The notes: generated by a model from the letters alone, not told the origin. Counted from the stretch's first letter, positions 22,641 to 35,480 are shown. The stretch is DNA of 64,000 nt from Sclerodactyla briareus (GCA_026419785.1 JAODTK010004332.1:124001-188000); one strand, 5' to 3'. Numbers and translations: made by a program.

Positions 22641-23880
22641 GAGTGTGTTGGTTGGTTGGTTTGTGTGTTGTGTGAGTGAGGCCCTGCTTGTGAACAGATA
22701 ATCAACCACACCTGTATGGATGAGGCTCAAACTTAGTATATGGGTTCCCATTATGAGTACATGATTCCTTTTGTTTGAGGGTGCAGATCCAAGGTATTTG
22801 AGGGTCGAAGAGAGGTCGTCTTAAAAACTTGTTAACACGTAAGTCTAGAATGGCCTGGTCCGATCAAGTAAGAATTTAGTATACAGCTTTTCTATGCGAT
22901 AGAAGCAGCATTCAAGCCTTTCCCAAGACTTTAAAAATGATACTTGTTGCCTTCCGCTGGGCGATCGCATAAGGGATAGAAACAGAACAAACAGGGATAG
23001 GCAATCTTGCAGTGCGTCTTTTTGTTTTTGCAGTGAGCACTCCCACCCTCACATTAGGTACCGCCAAAGAAGCGTGCCGTATTCCGTGTACGCTGATGAA
23101 GATTCACAGTGACAATAAGGGCAGAAATCCAGGTCTGCCACCCTGCTGGGCCTTGAATAGATCCGATCCTCTGCTCGGCAAAGTATATCATAAAAAAGTC
23201 TTGGACTAGGCCAGAGTGATGTTGGTGAAAAACTAGTGGAATTTTGGAAAATTGTTTTTTTGGCTCATTGTACATTGTGATATGATAACTGGACCACCTG
23301 AATGGAATTAGCTCATACTTGGTATGTAGGCTCCAAAATTGATCACATGATCCACTTCTGTTTTGGGGTCAGGTCATAGGTCTTTTGATGTTCAACAGTG
23401 GTCATATTCTGGAAACCTAAACATGATAAGTTCACAATGATCGATATGATCAAGTTGAAAATTTGGTATACTTTTGTATGTTATGTGTCATGCCTATTGT
23501 TTTTAGCTAACAACATTTAGGCTGCATGCGATTTTCTGTATGGTTGTCTGTATGTCTGTCTCTGTTATGTAAAAAAACTGCAATATTCTGCAAAGGGCTT
23601 CTTTGCTTGAGTTCACGTTTAATCAGTATGCGATACTTGGTCAGTATAATCATTGACCAGTGGTGCCTATGAGGTGTTCAGAAATTCAAAGTCAAAGGTC
23701 ATTAGGAGTAATTTTGAGCTTTTATTTGTAAAACTGTATTTTCACCACAGATCATTCTAAAGTAAAATGAACTCTTCAAACTAAGTGTAGGTTGCTATGC
23801 TTTGCGTCATACTTTCCCTTTAAGGCATCCCCATGCTACTGTGAGGCTTCTCTTTGAGTCAGAGCAGTGAACAGCAGTTT
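22640..23880. repeat. Dispersed repeat family with GCTCAAACTTAG head
   Basis: Diverged units near 22726 and 23310 share a GCTCA.ACTT.GTAT opening, then a GATCACATGAT or GTACATGATTCC piece, then TTTTGGGGTCAGGTCA or its decayed form. Related units lie at 34795 and 35390. Confidence 0.55.
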
Positions 23881-24009
23881 GCCCTATCTGGGTTAATTAT
23901 CAGAAATGTGTCATGAATCACTAAGCAATTATGGCTTCATGTTATGGATTAGGGATAGGTAGGTAAATTAGTTCAAACTGATACAGGTAAAGAACCCTAC
24001 CCACATAAT

Positions 24010-24960
24010 TTAGGAGATTTTGAGGATCGATCTATCTATCTACTATTGATCGATCGATCGATCGATCGATCGATCGCTCGGTCGATCTATCTATCTGTCT
24101 ATCTATCCAGTCTGTAAACTTTTGCTTTTTGGACCACAAAATGTTCGTGTTTCAATGAATCTCGACCAGACTTGGTCCACATTGTTTATTGACCGAGGGT
24201 CATCATTGACCACCTAAAGGTCAAGGTCAAATGGTATTAAAGGGGCACAATGGGTCAATAAGTGGAAAACTGCAAAACGCTACTTTCTTCTACAAATTTT
24301 GGTGCACAGTGCTGATGTTCGGTCATAATGATGGTCATCAGCTGTACCATTGGGGTGTTCAGAAATTTTGGGTCCAAGGTCCCACTTGGGCCCGAGGGCC
24401 AATTTATGAAATTTCACACAATGGTACTTGAAATGGATCTCCTCCCACAAGCTTCAATTAATTTCCTTCAAAGTTACATGTGATGGTCCTTGGGTAGAGA
24501 CCATTGGGGTTGTTCCAGAATTTTGGGCCTAGGGTCCAGTTTGGGCCCTGGGGCCCATTATATGAAATACTGCAAAATCTTGTATCTCCTTGTACCATGC
24601 TGATGTTCGGTCATAATGATGGTCTTATAGCAACCTTCAGGGTGCCCAGGATTTGGGACCCATGGCCCAGGGTTTGGCCCGAGGGCTCATCATGTGGATT
24701 TATGCAAAATGCTTCTCTTTTTAATGCACAGTACTGACATTGTGTCATAATGATGGTCTAACAGTCGTACTTTCGGGGAGTTCAGGAATTTTTTAGCCAA
24801 GGGTCCTACTCGGGCCCGGGGCCCAAATTTCATGGAATTTCAACATTGGCACATGAGAGCATCTTCCTTCCACAAGTTCCAAGTTGATTTTCTTCAAGGT
24901 TTCATGCAATGCTTCTCGGTTAGTGGTTTGAGCTACAGCACCATTGGTGCTCTTGTTTAC
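24010..24960. repeat. GATC/TCTA microsatellite and ~300-bp diverged units
   Basis: An (ATCG)n tract at 24048-24076 with TCTA flanks is followed by three units built on TGATGTTCGGTCATAATGAT, GGTGTTCAGAAATTTTGGG and TTGGGCCCGAGGGCC. The block ends CACCATTGGTGCTCTTGTTT. The opening TTTTTGGACCACAAAATG and the ending also occur, diverged, at 29010-29380, so this belongs to the same dispersed family. Confidence 0.7.
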
Positions 24961-26629
24961 TAAAATGTGGTCAGGGGATTATTTTCTTAATAAATAGACA
25001 GCAATGTTTAAATGACCAGTACTTTGAAAAACAAGCGCAATCGTTGAACGTCTGGTAGCTGCGGGCAAATAACATAGCCATAAATCGCCGAGTGATTACT
25101 AAATTAGTCCCCAACTGATTACGGAACCAGACCAATTAGAAGTTTTTCCATTGATCTTGGAAAGACATGGAACATTTTGGCCACTGGTCAGTAACTAGTG
25201 CTAAAAGGTTTTCTTAAATCCAAAAGGTCAATAATTTGACTTCAGTGACTTATGATTGACCTGGAACCTTAAAAATTCTCCCAATTTTTCCCCCATTTTC
25301 ACATTTAGTACATATGGTAACGTTGGAGAGACTTCATAAATTGTCTACAATTGGCCTAATATTTGCTAGGTACCCAGCACACGTCACCCCAATCGCAAAT
25401 TTACCCCAACTCATCCCAAGGCACCCTCTAGGCTACAGCCGGTGAACAATGGACAACAACAAACAACAGCAGCTAACATAATGAGAAGGTGAAGACAAAT
25501 CCTCCCTGGGTCACTCAAGGGCATGTGCAGAGCCTACATAATAAGAAGGTGATGATAGATCCCCCCCCCCTCTCTGCCTACAGAACTTCGGTAAGAATTG
25601 TTAAACAACACTAGAAAACTGAGCGAGATGTGGTTGAAAGATGAATGCCCTCTGGAATGGTCTAGACCAGGTCTACTCGACTGCGCGCCATTGTGGCACT
25701 TTGCGGGGGGGGCCATTCCCCCCCCCCCCCCAAATGGCACGAGACGGAAATGGCTGAAGAAATTGAAAATAAAGATAACATACAAGAACATGTCAGACAA
25801 TGAAAAATTTATTTTTCAAATGCCCTATCAAACAGACTGAACCAACCTGTAAAATATGTGAAACCTGCAGTAATTGTACCCTTTAAACATACATGTGGCG
25901 CATGGCAACTATAGAGGCCACTTCCTACACACCAAACTTCAAGAAAATCACCATGAGCAAGAAGTGCAACTTTGACCTTGATATTGATGTTTGATATTGT
26001 TCGTATTTTATTGTACTGCCTATAAATTACTTTTACAAAGTAGCAAAAAATCCCTGGAAATGAGTGAAATATTGAACCGTGAACACTTGAAAAAGGGTCC
26101 GAATCCACATGTTGCATGGGTCGCTGCACATGATCACATGATAACCCTCGGCAAGGGCCCAACTCGGGCCCCGAATCCATTTCTGACCCTAACTGTATGC
26201 GAGTTGGCCTGTTGATCCCCAGGATCAGAAGCATTCAAATGCTATATAGGACCTAATCATGCTGAATCTGTTGAAATAAAAACATAGTTGATGCCATTGT
26301 GGCTGGGGAGTGCCTTCACCGATAGTTTGAAGAGTATATACATTGATCACGTTCCTTCAAGAACGTTTCTGAAATGAAAATTCTGAATTAGGGCCAATTT
26401 TAGGGATGTTGCTTACGGCATCGGAATACCGTTTCTGCGATCTGGGGGTCTGCCAGACAAGAAATTTTGTATCACAATCCGCGCCAAACTCAGGGTGGTG
26501 CTCCGCTTAGATGGTAACATCGTAGTTGGCACTTTCACAGAATTAGTTGAAAAGGCCTGGTCTAGACTGTGTTGTAAATAATTGGGGTATTTATGGGGAT
26601 TTTATACAGTCAATCACAGTATGCAACAG
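24961..26629. other. No gene recognised
   Basis: C runs at 25561-25570 and 25720-25733 create proline- or glycine-rich open readings on either strand that look artificial. A minus-strand reading of 141 codons (25809-26234) has no recognisable motif. Confidence 0.35.
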
Positions 26630-26990
26630 CACAAATGTAACTCTGACTGGGCAGTGGCATGCTACATCTACCCACCAAGTTTCAACCTGATCGCATGTAT
26701 GGTTTGGAAGTTGTGAGTGAATGTGTGAAACAAAAACAGTTGACGAACAAAAAACAAAACCAATTACACTTGCGACCGGAAACTTCCCTCCTTTTCATTT
26801 TGTTTTTAAACACAGCCTAGTCAGTGGCATGCTTCATTCACCCACCAAGTTTTGACCTGATCGCATGGACATTCAGAAGTTATGCATAATGGATGCACAG
26901 ACAGACGGTAGATGAATGAAAGACCTAACTAAAGAACGGACGGAGAGACAACATGATGACTTGTGGGGCTGCCCACCTGCAGCTGAGAGA
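26630..26990. repeat. Dispersed repeat, two units; related copy at 59880
   Basis: CAGTGGCATGCTACATCTAC and CCACCAAGTTTCAACCTGAT at 26650 recur at 26820-26870, and in part at 59930 (CAAGTTTCGACATGATCGCA). The block ends in GGACGGAGAGACAACATGA and CTGCAGCTGAGA, matched at 60040-60085 by GGACGGAGAGACAAGAGAC and CCGCAGCTAAAA. Confidence 0.65.
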
Positions 26991-27496
26991 GTTAGCCGTG
27001 TAAATGGATGTAGATGCATTCAGGTGTTATCACTAAAACACAGCAGTCATACAACCTTTGAATGTACTGCAGTATCAGTGCAGGTCTGGTTTACAAGCTA
27101 CTGTACCATTAGCAGTCCCCATAAATGTGTATTGACACATGAGAGACAAGTAAAGCAGCCAAGTTAACACTCTGAGTGTACGTACTACAAACATCACACT
27201 AGTAGACCCCTCTAAGGATGCCTCTGTCGATACCCCACTCAGCCTCTCGCTGGATTACCAATCGCCCCCCGGCAACTGATCTATGTCTCTATGACCTGGG
27301 ATTTTGAAGGAAAATAGCAATCACCTTATTAAATCAGAATGTCCCAACTAGTAATTAAAGCCTGTGAGGAAAATACCATCTGAATAAATAAGGATCAACC
27401 ATTGTTTGTCCTTCCCCTTTGTTCACTGGAAGACCTTCCCCTTCGGGAACTGGAGTTGGTGATACAGACCATTGGAGCTTTGCTATGATAGCACTG

Positions 27497-28141
27497 GTCA
27501 TTACATCCCCACAGGGGGATGTTATGATTTGTCTTTTCAGGGCGCCGCGGTCTTCGCCGCCGCCACCGCCGGAATTTTTTGTGTTAACGCGATAACTCTC
27601 CAACCATTGTCGGAGATGAATACTTTCACACAGTTTATAGGAGAAAAATCTTGGAGAGTCCGAAGTGGGCATCGCCGACACCATTCAGAGGGCAGCCATC
27701 TTGGATTTTTGACAAGACATTTTTATCGCAGATTTGTGCGTTTCAGAACATGGCAATAATTTTGGGACCAACTTTCATTTTTCTGCCACATGGAACCCCA
27801 CCAGCGGCCATTTTGGTTTTCTGGGGACGAAACTTTCCTATCTGCATGTTTATCGCTTTCCTATTTGCATGGTTTGGAACATGGCGATTGTTTTGGAACC
27901 AACTTCATTTTCACTCCATGGGACCTTCACCTGGCAGCCCATTTGGAATTTACAAACGGTTTCTATCACGGATTTGCACATTCGGAACATGACGAACATT
28001 TCGGGACCAACTTTCGTTTTAGCCTCCTCGGACCCCACCCATGATCTTAGACGTTATCAAAAGAGATTGACATTGTCTCTCCACTGATTGCTCAAATGTG
28101 GGATATACACGTTGGCGGTTTACCCGCCAGGCAATGTCTAG
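27497..28141 (-). mobile_element. Helitron-like fold-back element, copy 3
   Basis: Minus-orientation copy. Its right end reads GGGATATACACGTTGGCGGT, TTACCCGCC, then CAATGTCTAG with CTAG at 28138-28141 followed by TT. The GCCGCCGCCACCGCCGG patch at 27556 is the reverse complement of the GC-rich patch of copies 1 and 2. The hairpin ATCCCCACAGGGGGAT at about 27504-27520 takes the position of the terminal hairpin. Repeated GACCAACTTTCATTTT-type units fill the middle. Open readings of 110-117 codons here lie within the repeats. Confidence 0.6.
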
Positions 28142-28914
28142 TTGTTGTTGAAATCATGATACAGTATTGTCTGATTAGTATGTCTGTCCATTTGTCTGTC
28201 AGTTATTTAATCTGTTCTTCTGCACACATCTATCTTCTTGTGTACAATTTTGCCTTCCAACAATCAGTTTTCCTAAAGGGGTGGGTTTTGCCTTATAGGG
28301 GATATTTTGGGGGCATATCATCGAGGTCAAAGGTCAATGAGTTTTTTTTCCATTTTGATGGCACTCCACCACAAACTTAAAGTGCTTGATAGCCACAATC
28401 AGGTGCATTTAAATTCCAGAATTGTAATGGTAGACTAGCAGTGGTTCATGTTATGCGATCCCCATGGCAACTCTTGCAGAATAACAAGGAGCTGGGTGAA
28501 CCCTGCCCGCAATTCAATTAGTGACAATAACGCTGTATTGTGATTGCTCATTGGAGTGCTTCCACAAATACATATCGGGACAGAGGCTCGTTTTCATGGA
28601 CTGTTAATAGAGCATATGATACACTGCTGGCTTCAGGTCCTTTTAAAATCTGGTCCTACCTGCACCCTGGGAGGGAATTTTTCAATAACGCTCTGTGCAC
28701 AGTGACAAGTTAGCTGTCTGAGGACTACAGGGCCAATACTGCAGGTGCAATGATATTGTTAACCAATAGCAAATACACACTGATTTATTGCACATGTAGC
28801 CCAGGCAGGAAGAACTTTGCTGGATACCGTAGGATTTACCCTCCCCTGTGTCAAGGGATAATGATATAGATGGGGTTGGACAAGTTATAACCACAACTGC
28901 TTTGCACTATTCCA
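28142..28914. other. No gene recognised
   Basis: Contains a perfect AGGTCAAAGGTCA at 28324-28336 (two AGGTCA half-sites spaced by one base). Otherwise unremarkable. Confidence 0.35.
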
Positions 28915-29380
28915 TTTTTTAGCTCAACAGCTTATGCCGTTGAGCTATTGAATCTGCGTATCTTCTATCTGTCTACTCTATAATATCCATTCCTGGTGTA
29001 ACAATTGGTCCTTTTTGGCCCCCAAACCGTCCATTCTCTGATGGAATGTTGACTAAACGTGGACGGACACAATGTTTATTGACCCTTGGGACATGTTTGA
29101 CTTTGAGAAGGTCCCGAACATGGTCTTAAAGGGGCAATATAGCCATTATGTCAGTACATTATGTGAGATTAGACTTTTTTTAAACTGTCATAATGTTCAT
29201 TTGGAGGTGCTCTTTTCAGCTTGTTGCAGATTTTGGATATAACGTCATATAGTGTCTTTGAAGTTAAAACAGTAACATATGATGAAAAGAAGCTACATAC
29301 CCCCAAAGCAGTCAGCTCGGATGGATGTTGCCCGAACGTGGAAACCAATATTTATTGACACCATTGGTGCTCTAGTTTTA
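28915..29380. repeat. Hairpin-headed dispersed repeat
   Basis: The head AGCTCAACAGCTTATGCCGT, TGAGCT forms a hairpin. It is followed by TCTGTCTACTCTATAATA-like sequence, TTTTTGGCCCCCAAACCG, CACAATGTTTATTGACCC, and an end ACCATTGGTGCTCTAGTTTT. Same family as 24120-24960 and the head at 5055. Confidence 0.65.
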
Positions 29381-29805
29381 GGTATAGTGGTCTGGGAACG
29401 GGAATGGGCGAATATGCAGCATGCCCTGTTGAGATCATGATCAGTGAATATTGAAGAGTCCTAAATCAAATATGTGGAAATTTCAAAACTGAGGTTTTTC
29501 TTGATGATGAGTTATAGAGTACTCTGGAGAAGGTTCTGTAGGCATGATTGACCTTAGGAATAATGGACTTCAGTAGAAGCGCAGTAATAGAAAATGTCAC
29601 ACACAAGGTCTGTTTATTCTTCAATGTCTTCTGTGTACCATTTGATGAATATATACAACTGTCCTGTGCTCTTAATTGTCTCTTTGTATACACATGCCTG
29701 TAACTTCTAACTCACTCTTATATTTGAGAAGTTTTATCTAAGTCATATTTCGCATGTTAATTCAGTAATTCACTCACTAGCACGATTTCTTCATCTCTCT
29801 TTCAG

Positions 29806-29868
29806 GTGGAGGGCAATGAAGAAAATCTGATGTGGAATCGGGAACGCCCATCTGAAACTATAATTTGA
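29806..29868 (+). CDS. Weak terminal-exon candidate
   Basis: A strong pyrimidine tract CATCTCTCTTTCAG (29805) precedes 20 codons, VEGNEENLMWNRERPSETII, and a stop TGA at 29866. It could be a last coding exon, possibly of the gene with the 20344 exon, but that exon's donor phase (one base) does not give this frame. No homology is recognised; a chance acceptor is quite possible. Confidence 0.2.
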   Translation: MEGNEENLMWNRERPSETII

Positions 29869-31719
29869 GACCTGAATTGCAGCGTGATTCGAACAGTATT
29901 TGGACGTTCGCTTTACATTCAGCGGTTTTGATCTTCTTCTTTTCTCTTTTTTGTACCTTTTGCATAATTTTGTTTCCTTGGCCTGAATAATTTCTAGCGT
30001 ATAATACAGTCTGTTTTCGATAGGCACTTTCCACAGGGGCGTAGGAATGTAGAAAATTTCACCTAGCCCTTATCTTTCATCACATTTTATGTCTAAATAT
30101 TCATCTAGTACTTTCTCTAAGTGCTTTTATAATGGTGCCTTCACGGGAACACTAATATCAACTCCCTATTTCACCCTCATGACAACCAAAGAGATGGTAT
30201 ATGGCACTTATATTTCAACCCTGTTTCATATACAATCAATTTTTCCTTGATTGCCTCAAGGGCATGGGTCACTTTTTAATGAGATTGCTAGGAAAAAATC
30301 TGTTTTTTTGGCCCAGTTTACTACCCTCGGGTTCCTTGCACGTTTCACTCGAAGTACATGACAGTGGTGTACGTCATCTTGTCCCCTGTCAGTACAGAGT
30401 AATACAGCCCATGAGTATATTGACGCTCACAGATTTATTTCCCTATCTGTTAACTCTTTTTTCCATATCTTAAACTTTCTCGGAGAATGGAAGGAACGTC
30501 TGTGCTAGCATGCACCTATCAGTATTAAATGGGAGAATTGTTCGCCCAAGTGATGTGGCCAGGTGAAGAACAAAGCGGTTACTCGCCTCCCTCCAGCTTC
30601 AGATTCTGGATTTTTTACTATTCGACAATGATGTTGCCCTAGATATTGAAACCAATTACTGCTGATATGCAGTTGTGAAGACAATTAGAGGATTATAGCC
30701 AAGGTGGGGAGGAGGGGGGAGGGAGGGGCTATGCCAGACAGGAAATCAAAAGACACAGGCTGCTTGAATATCTAGGGTTAAGAATGTCATATTTAATCTG
30801 TTAATCATTAAACATGAATAGGTATACCTTGTTGAGTTTTTGCTTTTGTTTCAGTTTTGTCCTTATGATTGGTCAATTCGGTACTTTAATGTTTTTAACT
30901 TCCATTGATTTTGTGGTTTTTCAGTTTTGTCCAGTGTCAGTTTTGCACCAATTTGTTTCAATTCCACTTTTTTTTTAGCACTATACGTTCCTAATAGGTG
31001 CCCCAGGTGTTGCCTCACTATTATATACATGGCTAAGTCGAGATAAATAAATGAAGGGAGAAACACAAAATCCACCATTATCTATCGTTTTGAATTTTGA
31101 CTATTGAATACACTTTTTGTGGCAAAAGTCCGAGGCCAAGTCTGCAATGGGAAAAATCTGGATTTAGAATACTGACGAGGTAGTATAATTACCTTACCTT
31201 CATTTGTAACTTTCCTACATGACAGGAAGGTGGAGTACTTAGAACATTTGCCAGATGGCTGGAGGCAGTCCATAGAGAACATAGTCTTGTATCAAGACAT
31301 TGATATATTCCGGATTCCTGCACTTGGTCTTACTCTGCACTTGCACCAACACTCAAACCAACAACTTTATCAGAGTGCCACAACTGAAACTACTGTATTA
31401 TTATATGCTGTCAAAATGTAAAAAAAATGTTCTCAAGAATTTTTTCAGCCATTTTGAACTGTCGAGCTAGCTGCTAGACAATTAAGTAATTCTTGACATC
31501 GCTTGATGTCATGTAGTTTCGTTTTTGATTTATGATCTTCAGCAGCCTCGTCTATTCATGGCGTGAACATCTGCGTCAAGTTTTAGAAGCAAAAATACAA
31601 TTAAAGAAGAGTGATAAGTGCCATTAATTGGAAATGCGGGTGGCGCAGTGCAGAAATGTTTGTGCCGGAGAGGAGCCAGGAGAATCAGGAACAATATCAA
31701 CCCGTTAGCACAGATCCAC
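29869..31719. other. No feature recognised
   Basis: AT-rich, mostly unique-looking DNA. A GGGGAGGAGGGGGGAGGG purine patch lies at 30702-30727. No domain was found in open readings. Confidence 0.35.
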
Positions 31720-32670
31720 AGATAGGACTGAGCTACTGTAACTGTGGTTGGTACTCCACAAGCAAGTATGTGAACAAGACCTACGAATAGGACTGAGCTA
31801 CTGTCACTGTGATTGGTACTCCACGACATGAGTAGGAAAAGGGTCCTACGAATAGGACTGAGCTACTGTAGCTGTGGTTGGTACTCCACAACAGAGTAGG
31901 AAAACAGGACCTACAAATAGGACTGAGCTACTGTAACTGTGGTTGGTACTCCACAAGCAAGTATGTGAACAAGACCTACAAATAGGACTGAGTTACTGTC
32001 ACTGTGATTGGTACTCCACAAGCAAGTATGTGAACAAGACCTACAAATAGGACTGAGCTACTGTAACTGCGGTTGGTACTCCACAAGCAAGTATGTGAAC
32101 AAGACCTACAAATAGGACTGAGTTACTGTCACTGTGATTGGTACTCCACAACAGAGTAGGAAAACAGGACCTACAAATAGGACTGAGCTACTGTAGCTGT
32201 GGTTGGTACTCCACAACAGAGTAGGAAAACAGGACCTACAAAAATGACTGCTACTGTAACTGTGGTTGGTACTCCACAAGCGAGTAGGAAAACAGGACCT
32301 ACAAATAGGACTGAGTTACTGTCACTGTGATTGGTACTCCACAACAGAGTAAGAGAACAGGACCTACAAATAGGACTGAGCCACTGTCACTGTGATTGGT
32401 ACTCCACTACAGAGTAGGAAAACAGGACCTACAAATAGGACTGAGCCACTGTCACTGTGATTGGTACTCCACAAGCGAGTAGGAAAACAGGACCTACAAA
32501 TAGGACTGAGTTACTGTCACTGTGATTGGTACTCCACAACAGAGTAGGAAAACAGGACCTACAAATAGGACTGAGCCACTGTCACTGTGATTGGTACTCC
32601 ACAACAGAGTAGGAAAACAGGACCAACAAATAGGAATGAGCCACTGTGATTAGTACTCCACGGAAAAGAA
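31720..32670. repeat. ~62-67 bp minisatellite, about 15 copies
   Basis: The unit is GGACCTACAAATAGGACTGA, GCTACTGTAACTGTGGTTGG, TACTCCAC, followed by one of two linkers, AAGCAAGTATGTGAACAA or AACAGAGTAGGAAAACA. The two linker types are interspersed. Copies are 80-95 percent alike by eye. Three more copies follow at 33140-33360. Confidence 0.95.
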
Positions 32671-33130
32671 GATCAACAAGGACTGAGATACTGTCACTTC
32701 AGTTGGTACTACTCAGTGGAGTTGTATGAGTACTTTGCTATTCCAAGGACATTTTGTGATGGAAATGTACACAGTGGCATAGCTACTACTATCTGAATTG
32801 TATCTATTTGTCACTGGGATGTTACCGACCTCAATCTCTCCACCTTCTCGTAGTTGCAGACTTTGCTCGCTATCGTGATGGTTTGAGCAGCAGTGATTTT
32901 AACGGACAGACATACTTTTGCTCAAACAGACCGCCACTGGATTGAGCTAAGTAGAATAAATATTGATCTATATATCCATCCATCTATTCATGCCATTCCT
33001 CGTTATCCTGTCGCGGTCATTCCAGCCATTTCGTGAATATACACAAAATGCTTTTCCTTCCATAGCTCAAGTGAGATGGTCATGAAACTTGGTCAGTATT
33101 GCTTGATGCCCAAATGCAATATGGGGTATC
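32610..33130. repeat. Large duplication, first copy
   Basis: The minisatellite end plus its right flank, including TTGCTATTCCAAGGACATTT, CAAACAGACCGCCACTGG and ACAAAATGCTTTTCCTTCC, is repeated in the same orientation at 33300-33815. Confidence 0.9.
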
Positions 33131-33299
33131 ATGTAGACTGCACTGTAACTGTTGGTTGGTACTCCACAAGCGCGTAGGAAAACAGGACCTACAAATAGGA
33201 CGAGTTACTGTCACGTGATGGTACTCCACAACAGAGTAAAAGAGAAGGACCTACAAATAGGACTGAGCTATGTCACTGTGATTGGTATCCACAACAGAG

Positions 33300-33815
33300 T
33301 AGGCAAAAAGGACCAACAAATAGGAATGAGCCACTGTGATTAGTACTCCACGGAAAAGGAAGAGCAACAAGGACTGAGATACTGTCACTTCAGTTGGTAC
33401 TTCTCAGGGGTATGTATGAGTACTTTGCTATTCCAAGGGACATTTGTGATTGGAAATGTACACAGTGGCAAGCTACTACCTAGCTGAATTGTATCTATTG
33501 TCACTGGGCTGTTACGACTCATCTCTTAACCTTATCGTCGTTGCAGACTTGCTCGCTATCGTGGATGGTTGAGAGCAGTATTTTAAACGAAAAGAATTAC
33601 TTTTGCCTCAAACAGACCGCCACTGATTGAAGCTCAAGTAGAATAAATATTGATCATATATCCATCCATCTATTCATCCATCCATACTGGGCTCCTTCGG
33701 TCAATTCCAGCATTTCGTGAATATACACAAAATGCTTTTCCTTCCATAGCTCAAGTGAAGGCATGAAACTTGGTCAGTTTGCTGATGCCCAAATACAATA
33801 TGGGGTATCCATGAT
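33300..33815. repeat. Large duplication, second copy
   Basis: Same order of sequence as 32610-33130, with many single-base deletions and substitutions. Examples are TTGCTATTCCAAGGGACATT and CAAACAGACCGCCACTGATT. The excess of single-base indels is noted in the findings. Confidence 0.9.
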
Positions 33816-34794
33816 CCAAGGTCAGAGCGCAACTACGCCCAAAATGATCACTGTAAGGTCGATATAAACAAAAATAATTTGTCCCAAATATCGAGTTGAT
33901 GATGTGGTAGGTGGCCAGGAATCATAAATGACGAATGTGTACATATGGGACGTCAGGAATTTGAGGTCCCAAGTCAGTTGAAAGTTTATTTTGATAATTT
34001 CATCCAAGTTGCATCTACCCTCACCAGAATAGAGGGTGACTATGGAATTGGGACAGGCTCTCTCATGTCCAATGTTACATATGGTATCAGTCTTGTAGAG
34101 GTCAGTTCGGCATTTCATCTGAAGCCGTCGAACAATTTAATGTACAGCAGATAGGCGGATGATCATGACGTTGTCAGTATACTGCTGCCAAATGATAGAT
34201 AGGGGGTGTGCAGAAATAAGAGGTCAAAGGTCATCCATGTGTCAACGTCAGTAGTCATGCCTTGACTACACAAATAAAATGCTGCAGTTTGCATAACAAT
34301 GTGCTCAAAAATCAAGAAAACCTGAGGAATCTTCGAAAAGTGGAAGGAACCTTTTACAATCCATGCGATATGGAAAATTAGGAAATTGGATGGGCGAGCT
34401 ACTGTTCTGTTGGCACACTCTTGTGGAAAAGTGATAGTGATCAGTCGTGCTTCATGAAGAATAAACGCCTGCTTTAATTCGGACCCTCAGTTTTCGAGTT
34501 ACACTTGGTCAAAGTTTGGTTTTGATACCTCTCTGGCAATAGCTCTTTGGGCGTGCAGTTGCATTGGAATACGTAATGCTTTTAGAACTGGATACATCTC
34601 GTCGAGAGTCTTTTTTTTCAAGAAAAACGTCATGTCGCCGGAGGTAATATGGGTAAAAAACGTCAAAAAAGTTTTCGATTCTTGATAGGTCAGAGCAATC
34701 TCTGCGGTGTGACAGTGTGTTGTGTGGTGTGCGTGCGGTGTGTGCTGTTATATCTGTCACACAGCCTGTTTTTTTAGCACGGTATTCGACCTCA
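33816..34794. other. No gene recognised
   Basis: Contains a perfect AGGTCAAAGGTCA at 34221-34233. The open reading at 33945-34154 shows no domain. Confidence 0.35.
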
Positions 34795-34924
34795 TTGAAA
34801 GAAGGAGCTCAAACTTAGTGTGAAGATTCTCCGTAATGAGTAGATGATCCCTATCGTTTTAGGATCAAGTCAAAATTCTACTGAGGAGCCATACTTATAC
34901 ATACATATGTTGACCTATATTTCT

Positions 34925-35087
34925 AGTTTCGTGTACTCCTTAGTAAGCTGCATACCAATTTCAGCTTGGTAGGACTAACCTTTTTCACAAGGTTTTCATA
35001 CTTCGACCTATATTATATATATATAATATATATATATATATAGATATATATTATATATATATATATTATATATATTATATATATATA

Positions 35088-35130
<43 letters not shown>

Positions 35131-35280
35131 TATATATATATATATTATATATATTATATATATATATATATATATATCTATATATATATATATTAATATG
35201 TCGAGTATAAAACCTTGTGAAAAGGTTAGTCCTACCAAGCTGAAATTTGGTATGCAGCTTACTAAGGAGTACACGAAACT
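34925..35280. repeat. Long inverted repeat around a (TA)n core
   Basis: The left arm 34925-35007 (AGTTTCGTGTACTCCTTAGT ... TACTTCGAC) and right arm 35200-35280 (GTCGAGTATAAAACCTTGTG ... GAGTACACGAAACT) are reverse complements over about 80 bases, with only a few one-base differences. The 35008-35199 core is almost pure TA/TAT repeat and itself self-complementary. Together they can fold into one hairpin of over 170 base pairs. Confidence 0.95.
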
Positions 35281-35374
35281 GTTGTTTGTTGTGTAGATTG
35301 GGGGTCGCTTCAGGGGAAATTGTTAAAAAAAAAATATATTTTGGGCGATTTGGGCTCATGAACACGATAGCGCG

Positions 35375-35480
35375 ATTGACCTAGTGATCAAGCTCATACG
35401 GTTTGTGGCTTACATGAGTACTTGAACCCTATCGTTTGGGGTCATGTCAAAGGTCATCTGAGGTCAACATAGGTAAAAGT
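35375..35480. repeat. Copy of the GCTCATAC...GGTCA family
   Basis: GCTCATACGGTTTGTGGC, TACTTGAACCCTATCGTTT and GGGGTCATGTCAAAGGTC correspond to the unit at 34795-34870 and, weakly, to 22726 and 23310. Confidence 0.55.

Noticed and set aside
25809-26234. 141-codon minus-strand reading
   Set aside because: No motif; overlaps repeat-like GGGCCC sequence.
27472-28087. Three overlapping + readings of 84-117 codons
   Set aside because: They lie in a Helitron-like copy; the repeated CCAACTTTCATTTT units give repeated peptide words in different frames.
31720-32670. Possible CRISPR array
   Set aside because: The regular repeat has no unique spacers: the linkers are two recurrent variants, and the context is animal DNA. 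It is a minisatellite.
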